From assembly GCA_017445845.1 (NCBI GenBank), contig JAFSRY010000033.1, positions 1-64,000 of the forward strand: a stretch of 64,000 bases of DNA, written 5' to 3'. The notes below the pieces were generated by a model. The model was not told where the DNA came from. It saw only the letters and a list, made by a program, of their open reading frames with translations, and searched no databases. This document shows positions 45,363-51,992 of this stretch, piece by piece. Origin of the DNA: Prevotella sp. Lineage in GTDB: Bacteria; Bacteroidota; Bacteroidia; Bacteroidales; Bacteroidaceae. Position 1 is the stretch's first letter. Each line of letters opens with the position of its first letter. Made by a program: the position numbers and the translations under genes.

Positions 45363-45405
45363 TTAAGTTTGACTTCACCGACCTTTGGTTCGCATTTGCT
45401 CAACT
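45363..45405 (-). repeat. Dispersed 43-bp element, copy 2 (before susC)
   Basis: Second copy of the element at 25453-25495. Read on the minus strand it ends 14 nt before the SusC ATG. The short ATGCGAACC frame inside it ends after 6 codons here and after 10 in copy 1, so the peptide is not conserved while the DNA is. Confidence 0.88.
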
Positions 45406-45433
45406 ATTTTTAGAGGTTAAAGTAGTTCCCCCC

Positions 45434-46573
45434 TTATTGTGCCGTTATAAGTTCTATTCGTTTGAGGGTGAAACCAAGACCGGTGACCACGAGTCCCGAC
45501 ATCTTCAGATGGTCGAGCAGCACGGGGTTGTCGAAGGTCAACACTACGTCATTGCCATCGAGCTTATACCATACGGGCTCTTCCGCACCGGTGATGTCGT
45601 GCCACTTTCCACGATTCTCACGGAACGACATCTGGGGTGTCGCGCAGTCGGGCAGCAGGTCGTAGCTCAGGATGATGACATCGTTCTCCGTACACTCCTG
45701 AAAGGGCTCGGCCGTCAGACGGAGATTACCGCTCCAGTCGTCAGGAAACACCTTCTCGCCATGAAACAATTCACCGGGTTCCAACTTATACTCTTTTGGG
45801 GCACGTTGCGCCTGCGAGAGGTCTTCGCTACGCTCGGCCGTACACTGCACGATGCCCACCTTGTCGAGTCGGAATCCAGTGCCGCCGATGCGCATTGCCA
45901 CATTGTCATTCATGCCTGAGAGCTGCAACTTCAGCAGTGGTGCGTCGTCATTGATATAATAGGTGCAACCGTCCTGACCCACGGGGATACCGTCGGTGGC
46001 AGGTTCCAGCACATTCCATGTGAAGTCCATGAGCTTGGCAGCGGCACCGTCGCCAACCCTGCTGACGTGCAAGCGCAGACCGTCACCCACTTGCAGGGGC
46101 TTCAGACAACGGCCAGGCAACTCCGCCGAGGCGCTCCAGTCGGGTTTCATCTGTACTGAAGGTCCCTTCCAGACGATGGTCTCCACAAACTCCTCGCCGG
46201 GCGTGAGCGTTACGCGCAGAATACGATAGTCGTGACCGGCTATGAAAAAGCCTCGCTCACGAATCTTACTTAATATCTCGTCGGTGAGCACCATACGGAA
46301 AGGACCGTCCACGTTGAAGCAACCGTATTCCGGAGCCACACCCTGCCAGTCCTTGGGATCCTGAAAGGCTCCCTGCGCCGTGCGCTTTGCCTGGTCGTTA
46401 TAGACGGTGACCACGTCGCCGGCCTTGGCCGTCAGGAAATGGCGACCCTCTACCAGAATATTGTCTTTCCACCCTGCTCCGATGGTTTTCGGACCAAGGA
46501 GGATGGTGCGTTCTGTGGCATGGAGAGCACAGCTAAGGCAACATAAGAGTAGCAGTAATATTTTCTTCATCAC
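45434..46573 (-). CDS. Secreted three-module protein of unknown function (mannan locus)
   Basis: A 379-residue protein with a signal peptide (cut near ALHA at 19). It consists almost wholly of three diverged copies of the module in 38261 and 48172: ~22-124 (TILLGPKTIGAGW ... AGDVVTVYN ... ERGFFIAGHDYRILRVTL), ~132-243 (TIVWKGPSVQMKPDW ... IGGTGFRLDKVGIV) and ~266-376 (ELFHGEKVFPDDW ... ENDVIILSY ... MSGLVVTGLGFTLKRIEL). It lacks the NLRGQ-type tail. It lies 9 bp behind the GH26 lipoprotein gene and before SusC. I infer surface or periplasmic glycan binding. Confidence 0.75.
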   Translation of the reverse strand: MMKKILLLLLCCLSCALHATERTILLGPKTIGAGWKDNILVEGRHFLTAKAGDVVTVYNDQAKRTAQGAFQDPKDWQGVAPEYGCFNVDGPFRMVLTDEILSKIRERGFFIAGHDYRILRVTLTPGEEFVETIVWKGPSVQMKPDWSASAELPGRCLKPLQVGDGLRLHVSRVGDGAAAKLMDFTWNVLEPATDGIPVGQDGCTYYINDDAPLLKLQLSGMNDNVAMRIGGTGFRLDKVGIVQCTAERSEDLSQAQRAPKEYKLEPGELFHGEKVFPDDWSGNLRLTAEPFQECTENDVIILSYDLLPDCATPQMSFRENRGKWHDITGAEEPVWYKLDGNDVVLTFDNPVLLDHLKMSGLVVTGLGFTLKRIELITAQ

Positions 46574-46582
46574 GATATGTTA

Positions 46583-47698
46583 TTATTTCATGCTTTTCCA
46601 TTCGTCCCGGTCGACGACAACCCCACTTTGGAAGGCATCCGTCCACCACTCCTTGCCGGCGAACCGATGCTCTTCGCTCTTGCCGTTGTTGTAGTCATAG
46701 TCGTACCACGTCATGAACCACGACCAGCGCGAGCCCTGCGCCCAGATCTTCGACCAGAGCGAGATGTGCACCTCGTCGCCACTGCCACACTCGGCAAGGG
46801 TGATCATCTTCGTGGGGTACTCCTCCTGCAACTGGTTGAACTCCTTCATCAGGGGATACATCAGGGCAGCATAGTTGTCACGGCCTACGATGTCTACCAC
46901 ATCGTCACCGGGGTACCAGTCGTGGTCGCCCATCTGCGAGTTCCACACCCAGATGAGGTTGTTGAGCTTATGGCGGTTTACCAGTTGGTCGTACATCCAT
47001 CGCCACAGTTGCTTATACACCTCCGGCCCTTTGGCACCCCACCAGAACCAAGCGCCGCCACCCTCAAACTCATAGGTATTGCCGGCAGCCTCGTGCAGGG
47101 GGCGCCAGATGATGGGGATGCCTTTCTTCTGCATGGTCTTCAGATAGCCTGCCACTTGGTCAACGTCGCGGATGGCTTGCTTGTTTTCTGCTGTTCCTTC
47201 GACATATACCTTCGAGGGATTGAAACTGGTCTCACCAGGTTTCTCACCGGGCGAACAGGTCATGTTAGTGCCGTTGTTCGCCTTCACCTGCCAGTGCCAC
47301 ATCATGCCCACTACGCCACCTGCCTTGTGCCAGTTGTCCACAGGTGTCATGTCGGAATAGTCGAGCCAGCCTTCCTTGTCGACATCTTTTGAAGCATGGA
47401 TGTTGATGAAGTCAAACACATTGATGACTGGCCAGCGTCCCGTCCAGTCATGCACATTGACAGCCTCGCGGATATTCCAGTCTACATTGGCCACGGTGCC
47501 GCTCAGTGCTTTCTTGCCATAGAGGCCGAGCAGTTTGGCATAGAGCTGCTGCGTCTCCGTAGTAGCATGAGGGTTTACCAGTGTAGGGCTGACCTGCACA
47601 TGGATGCCAGTCTCCTCTCCTGCCTTCGGCTCATCGGCATCGGCGCAGGCGCTGCAGAGCAGTGTGGCGGCAAGGGTAAAAAACAATGTTTTCTTCAT
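46583..47698 (-). CDS. GH26 endo-beta-mannanase lipoprotein
   Basis: A 371-residue GH26 enzyme with a lipoprotein signal (LLCSAC, Cys18) and an acidic run (DADEP) directly after it, which resembles the Bacteroidota surface-export signal. The acid/base is in IIWRPLHEAAG, the nucleophile in ITLAECGS, and GGGAWFWWGAKGPEVYKQLW and WVWNSQ line the cleft. It probably makes the first cuts in mannan at the cell surface, while the other GH26 (34969) acts inside. It is first in the main mannan operon. Confidence 0.92.
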   Translation of the reverse strand: MKKTLFFTLAATLLCSACADADEPKAGEETGIHVQVSPTLVNPHATTETQQLYAKLLGLYGKKALSGTVANVDWNIREAVNVHDWTGRWPVINVFDFINIHASKDVDKEGWLDYSDMTPVDNWHKAGGVVGMMWHWQVKANNGTNMTCSPGEKPGETSFNPSKVYVEGTAENKQAIRDVDQVAGYLKTMQKKGIPIIWRPLHEAAGNTYEFEGGGAWFWWGAKGPEVYKQLWRWMYDQLVNRHKLNNLIWVWNSQMGDHDWYPGDDVVDIVGRDNYAALMYPLMKEFNQLQEEYPTKMITLAECGSGDEVHISLWSKIWAQGSRWSWFMTWYDYDYNNGKSEEHRFAGKEWWTDAFQSGVVVDRDEWKSMK

Positions 47699-47739
47699 AG
47701 TTGTCTGTCTTGTAGTAATGATGTTTTTGCTTTTCGGTG

Positions 47740-47781
47740 CAAAGTTACGGATAATGGTGGGGGTGCACTGACTCTTTTTTG
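47740..47781 (-). promoter_or_regulatory. Mannan operon promoter with upstream 13-bp motif
   Basis: On the minus strand the -7 box TAACTTTG (47747-47740) lies ~41 nt ahead of the GH26 ATG. There is no TTTG at -33. Instead CAAAAAAGAGTCA (47781-47769) ends 21 bp before the -7 box, followed by GTGC. The identical 13-mer lies 22 bp before the -7 box at 49603-49610. This fits an activator-dependent promoter. Confidence 0.65.
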
Positions 47782-47853
47782 CCTTATCCTTCTACTATCT
47801 TGCGGATGTGTGGTTTTGAAGGCTGAAAGAGGTCGGACGCGGAATTGCGGAAA

Positions 47854-47889
47854 AAGATGTGCCCGACGTCGGTTGTCAGGGCACATCTT
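47854..47889 (-). terminator. Intrinsic terminator after the small protein gene
   Basis: AAGATGTGCCC (47854-47864) and GGGCACATCTT (47879-47889) form a perfect 11-bp stem with a 14-nt loop. On the minus strand the stem runs into TTTTT. It separates the 49542-47946 unit from the mannan operon promoter. Confidence 0.78.
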
Positions 47890-47945
47890 CCGATGTTTGA
47901 GGTCTCGATGTTGTCGAGAATGATGCTTTTTGTGGGGTAGGGGTG

Positions 47946-48182
47946 TTATTCGTTCCAGAGACTGCCACGACCCGAGGCATCATCGTCGTCGTCCCAACCG
48001 TTATCTTTGGCATTGAAGGTACCGCCATACTCCTGACTGCTAACGTTTAGGTGCTCGCTACCTGCCATGAGCGACTGCTGCTCGATGTGTACCATGTGGG
48101 TGTGGGGCTGTACGTATGGCTTCATTGTTTCTGCTTGCTGTAACATATTCTTATTCCTTTCTATCAATTTATTATTTGACAA
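47946..48182 (-). CDS. Small acidic-tail protein of unknown function
   Basis: A 78-residue protein, or 66 or 59 if it starts at in-frame ATGs 48146 or 48125. The core KPYVQPHTHMVHIEQQSLMAGS is followed by an acidic, Gly-rich tail (WDDDDDASGRG). I have the impression that short proteins with a K-x-Y-V-x-P start, a V-x-x-E-x-x-S-L-L/M-A-G-S core and an acidic tail are common in Prevotella, but I could not check this. No signal or helix is visible. It overlaps the upstream gene by 11 bp if the longest start is used, and ends in a strong terminator. Function unknown. Confidence 0.6.
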   Translation of the reverse strand: MSNNKLIERNKNMLQQAETMKPYVQPHTHMVHIEQQSLMAGSEHLNVSSQEYGGTFNAKDNGWDDDDDASGRGSLWNE

Positions 48183-49542
48183 TCATTTTCTTTCCATTCA
48201 CGATGATAATACCCTTGGTCGTCGGTAGCGGGGTGCTCATGTCGTTGCTGATGTCGGAAGGAGTGAGCAGCTGGCCCTGCATGTTGTATACATGGCGTTT
48301 CGGGGAAAGCCCTGTGGCAATGGACTGCACGTCGTTGGTTTCGTCGATAAGGAGGGCAAGGCCCTTTGAGCCTGCCGCGATGTCGATGTCACCCTCAAAG
48401 TAGGCGCAGAAGGCATTCAGGCTGGAACCAGCACTGCCTTTGCCGATCACCCAGTCGCTGGAGCTGTTGTCGTAGAACAGGCCGTACTTGCCCTGCATGT
48501 CAATCTCCTCGAAGGTGCCCTTGAAGGTCAGTCCGTCAGTCTCTGCCTGGCTTTCTGCGGTGGTGGCTTCGATGGTCACACGGTTGAATGTGACATTTTT
48601 CGTATCCCCGTTGTCGATGTTCACCAGATAGGGGCGACCTGCCTCCATGGTTTCGGTCTCTGAAAGGGTGATGACGCCTTCGGCATACGACTTATATTCG
48701 AAGGCACGGCCGTCGGCACTGATGGCTTTCGGTGTTGTCGCGAAAGGCAGGCAGACGGTGTTCCAACCCCAGCTGAACTCGCGAAGGAACTGCACGTCGA
48801 CGTCGGCATCAGCGGGTATGTCGGCGAGGGTCACAAATCCCGGGTCGCTGCTCGAAAGAACGTAGACGAATGAATTGTGCAGAAGGGTGACGGTGCTGAC
48901 AGTGGCATTCGTGCCTCTGACACGGGTCAGTCCTGACTGAAGGGCTACTACCTGGGCGGCTGTCAGCGTGAAGGTGGTGCTCGTGACACCGGTCAGACCT
49001 CCGTGGTCGAGGCCTTCGATGCCGTTCCAGTTTTCATCCTGTATTTGCACCTGTCCGTCGGTGACTTCTTCTTTGAAGGTGATGACAAGTTCATCGCCTG
49101 CGGTAGCATCGGAAAAGGCTGTTGCCGGCAGTTCTATCTGTCCTGTCCAATCACCGAGGTTGGTTTCGGTGTCGGAAAGGACGGTGCTCGTTGGACTACC
49201 GACGTAGATGCGGGTGACTGTGCCGTTTACCTGAACGATGAGTCCATCGCCTTGCAGCTTGGGAAGTGCCTCGGCGGTAATGGCGTACTGGACTTTCCCG
49301 TCTTCTGGATCGCCGACTTTCAATTCGGTCCATTTTTCTCCATAGTTGTTGCAGAGTTTTGTCCAGGCATTGGTCTCCACGGTGATGACATCGCCTTCCT
49401 CAGCATTGGCAAAAAAGGCGGAGGGAATCTTGAAGTCGCTGTTCCAGTCGAGTGTCCGCGAACCCAGGAATACTACCTTTTGGTCGGCATACGTTGCCAT
49501 CGCCAGCAGGGCGAGGGCAAGGGTTAAGTAAATCTTTTTCAT
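48172..49542 (-). CDS. Secreted module protein of unknown function with Prevotella-type C-terminus
   Basis: A 456-residue protein with a signal peptide (1-19, ...ATYA). Two copies of the mannan-locus module are seen: ~22-115 (VVFLGSRTLDWNSDF ... EEGDVITVE ... DGLIVQVNGTVTRIYV) and ~120-222 (NLGDWTGQIELP ... AGDELVITF ... SGLTRVRGTNATVSTVTL). The C-terminal half carries GWNTVCLPFAT, AGRPYLVNID, GKYGLFYDNSSSDWVIGKG and the tail VYNMQGQLL ... GIIIVNGKKM. Its promoter shares a 13-bp motif with the GH26 promoter, so I include it in the mannan locus although a terminator lies between. Confidence 0.75.
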   Translation of the reverse strand: MKKIYLTLALALLAMATYADQKVVFLGSRTLDWNSDFKIPSAFFANAEEGDVITVETNAWTKLCNNYGEKWTELKVGDPEDGKVQYAITAEALPKLQGDGLIVQVNGTVTRIYVGSPTSTVLSDTETNLGDWTGQIELPATAFSDATAGDELVITFKEEVTDGQVQIQDENWNGIEGLDHGGLTGVTSTTFTLTAAQVVALQSGLTRVRGTNATVSTVTLLHNSFVYVLSSSDPGFVTLADIPADADVDVQFLREFSWGWNTVCLPFATTPKAISADGRAFEYKSYAEGVITLSETETMEAGRPYLVNIDNGDTKNVTFNRVTIEATTAESQAETDGLTFKGTFEEIDMQGKYGLFYDNSSSDWVIGKGSAGSSLNAFCAYFEGDIDIAAGSKGLALLIDETNDVQSIATGLSPKRHVYNMQGQLLTPSDISNDMSTPLPTTKGIIIVNGKKMIVK

Positions 49543-49602
49543 AAATAAAGTATTTTTTTTAGTTGTTTAAATAAAATGGTTGATTGAGTTTTGTCTCGGC
49601 TG

Positions 49603-49645
49603 CAAAGGTACAACAAAAAAGTGCCAGCACTATGACTCTTTTTTG
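49603..49645 (-). promoter_or_regulatory. Promoter of the 48172 gene with the shared 13-bp motif
   Basis: On the minus strand CAAAAAAGAGTCA (49645-49633), TA, GTGC, then the -7 box TACCTTTG (49610-49603). The motif lies 22 bp ahead of the -7 box, against 21 bp in the GH26 promoter. The palindromes TGTCAGCCATTGACA and GTGCTGGCAC with a following T-run may also end araC transcription here. Confidence 0.65.
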
Positions 49646-49695
49646 TCAATGGCTGACACCTTTTAAAGGAAAATACGAATGTGTGATGCTGTCGG

Positions 49696-50580
49696 TTACA
49701 CTACGACTTTCGTCTTGCGGTACTTTTCACGAAATTCGGTGGGACTGCACCCTTTGCGCTTGCGGAAAAGGCGGTTGAAGTTGCTCAGTGTGTTGAAACC
49801 GCAGTGATAGCAAATCTCTGCCACCGTTTCGGTGGTGTCAACCAAACGACGGGCGGCATGGCCCAGACGGATGTCGACAATGTACTCGGCAAGGGTCTTG
49901 CCAGTGCGCTGACGGAAGAAGCGGCTGAAGGCTGTTGAGGTCATGCCTACCATGTCGGCAAGGCGCGACAAACGCAACTCGTCATTGTAATGCTCATCAA
50001 TGAAGTGTTTCACCTTCAGTACTCGACGGGAGTCACTGGATGCCTGCACCTTGGAAAAGGCTGACGTGGACAGCTCGCGCGCATCGTCGAACTTCGATAG
50101 CTCATAGAGGATGCCGAAGAGCTCCTGCACCATCGGAAAGCTCTCTTCCATGCGGGACAGTCCGATGAGACGGGGATATACCATCATCACGGCCTCTGTC
50201 GGAAATGCCAGACCACGCTTGGCGCGCTGAAGCATGTTGTAGGTCGAGCGGAAGGGATTGGTATGGAACGGAGAGCCTTCATGCTCGAAGTCAAGGCGAA
50301 ACTGCACAGTGATTTCATGGATGTCGTCACTCTTGCAGTCGCCTTGCTCCCAGACATGTTCCAAGTCGGCACTGGTGATGAGTACCAAGTCGTGTTCGCC
50401 GATGACTTCACTGCTGTCGCCGACGGTGCGACGACAGCCTGCACCATGCTCTACGAAATTCAGTTCATAGATGTCGTGACAGTGAATGGGGTAGGTGAAC
50501 TCCTTCTTGTGGCGGTCGGCAACGTACATGAAGTCGTGCTCGCCCAGTGGTGTGATCTCTCGCAGTACTCGTGTCTCCAT
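49696..50580 (-). CDS. AraC-family regulator (cupin plus double HTH), probably of xylose genes
   Basis: A 294-residue regulator. An N-terminal cupin sensing domain (HCHDIYELNFVEHGAG, ~30-110) and a C-terminal AraC DNA-binding domain (~195-290) with two helix-turn-helix units (RLSRLADMVGMTSTAFSRFF and VAEICYHCGFNTLSNFNRLF) are clear. It is the last gene of the xylose operon, 65 bp after xylA, so it is likely to sense xylose or a xylo-oligosaccharide and control its own operon. It also lies next to the motif-bearing promoter at 49603, so control of the mannan side cannot be excluded. Confidence 0.88.
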   Translation of the reverse strand: METRVLREITPLGEHDFMYVADRHKKEFTYPIHCHDIYELNFVEHGAGCRRTVGDSSEVIGEHDLVLITSADLEHVWEQGDCKSDDIHEITVQFRLDFEHEGSPFHTNPFRSTYNMLQRAKRGLAFPTEAVMMVYPRLIGLSRMEESFPMVQELFGILYELSKFDDARELSTSAFSKVQASSDSRRVLKVKHFIDEHYNDELRLSRLADMVGMTSTAFSRFFRQRTGKTLAEYIVDIRLGHAARRLVDTTETVAEICYHCGFNTLSNFNRLFRKRKGCSPTEFREKYRKTKVVV

Positions 50581-50645
50581 CTTCTTCGTGCTTTTTGGTT
50601 GTATCGTCTGAAAGTCTTTGTCTTGTCGGGAACTATTGCCGTCGG

Positions 50646-51965
50646 CTACTTCGCGTAAAGGTTCAAAAGTGTTTCGTACCGCTCCTGCTGACCGGAAATC
50701 TGGCGGGGCTCACCATGTTCTTTTGCATAGCTGACAAGGTCCTCAAGTGTCATGCGACCTTCCTCAAAGTCCTTACCCTTGCCACCGTCGAAGGAAGCAT
50801 AGCGCTGGCGCTTCATCTCTGGCAGTGGGCTTTCTCCAAGGATGGCGGCTGCACTGAGCAGGGCGCGTGCCATGGCATCCATACCGCTGATGTGGGCGAT
50901 GAAGATGTCCTCGGGATCAGTGGAGTTACGGCGCAACTTGGCATCGAAGTTCATGCCACCGTTGCCGAGACCGCCGTTACGGATGACCTCGAGCAGTGCC
51001 TGGGTGAGTTCGTAGTTGTCGATGGGGAACTGGTCTGTGTCCCAGCCATTCTGTGCGTCACCTCGGTTGGCATCAATAGAACCTAACATGCCGTTGTCGA
51101 CGGCAACGGCCAGTTCGTGCTCGAAGGTGTGGCCTGCCAGTGTGGCGTGGTTCACTTCGATGTTTACCTTGAAGTCCTTGTCAAGACCGTGGGCGCGGAG
51201 GAATCCGATGACGGTCTCGGTGTCGACGTCGTACTGGTGCTTGGTTGGTTCCATCGGCTTCGGCTCGATGAGGAACGTGCCCTTGAAGCCGTTCTTGCGG
51301 GCATAGTCTCGGGCGGCGGTGAGCATCTGTGCCAAATGGTCTTTCTCGCGCTTCTGGTCGGTGTTGAGAAGGGTGGTGTAGCCTTCGCGGCCTCCCCAGA
51401 AAACGTAGTTAGTTCCGCCGAGTTTAATAGTAGCATCAATGGCATTCTTAATCTGTACGGCAGCACGGGCTACGACGTCAAAGTCGGGATTGGTAGCGGC
51501 ACCATTCATGTAACGCTTGTGTCCGAAGACATTTGCGGTTCCCCAAAGCAGGTGGATGTTGGGGTACTGCTTCATCTTCTCCAATGCGTAGTCGGTGATG
51601 GCCTTCATGCGCTCTTCATATTCTTCGATGGTGGGTGCTTCTTCGATGAGGTCTACATCGTGGAAGCAGAAGTATTCGATGCCCAGTTTGTCCATGATTT
51701 CGAAGCCAGCGTCCATCTTGTCCTTGGCACGTTGAACGGCATCGGCAGCTTGGTCCCATTCGTAGCTGCGGGTCTGACCGCCAAACTGGTCGCCGGAAGC
51801 CTGACCGAGCGTATGCCACCAAGCCATGGCAAATTTCAGCCAGTCCTTCATCTTCTTACCCATCACCATACGTTCAGGCTCGTAGTAGTGGAATGCCATC
51901 ACGTTCTTACTCTCTGTTCCTTCAAAAGGAATCTTTCCGATTTGCGGAAAATACTGTTTTTCCAT
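50646..51965 (-). CDS. xylA: Xylose isomerase
   Basis: A 439-residue class II xylose isomerase of normal length. FCFHDVDL has the catalytic histidine, and metal ligands lie in LIEPKPMEPTKHQYD, NIEVNHATLAGH and DANRGDAQNGWDTDQFP. It converts D-xylose to D-xylulose in the cytoplasm. The GH3 gene ends 27 bp upstream and the AraC gene begins 65 bp downstream. Confidence 0.97.
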   Translation of the reverse strand: MEKQYFPQIGKIPFEGTESKNVMAFHYYEPERMVMGKKMKDWLKFAMAWWHTLGQASGDQFGGQTRSYEWDQAADAVQRAKDKMDAGFEIMDKLGIEYFCFHDVDLIEEAPTIEEYEERMKAITDYALEKMKQYPNIHLLWGTANVFGHKRYMNGAATNPDFDVVARAAVQIKNAIDATIKLGGTNYVFWGGREGYTTLLNTDQKREKDHLAQMLTAARDYARKNGFKGTFLIEPKPMEPTKHQYDVDTETVIGFLRAHGLDKDFKVNIEVNHATLAGHTFEHELAVAVDNGMLGSIDANRGDAQNGWDTDQFPIDNYELTQALLEVIRNGGLGNGGMNFDAKLRRNSTDPEDIFIAHISGMDAMARALLSAAAILGESPLPEMKRQRYASFDGGKGKDFEEGRMTLEDLVSYAKEHGEPRQISGQQERYETLLNLYAK

Positions 51966-51992
51966 AGTTTTTGATTTTTGTTATTTAATACG

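Noticed and set aside
48172..48182. Fusion of the module protein with the small downstream protein
   Set aside because: The two frames differ and the stop codon at 48172 is clear; they only overlap.
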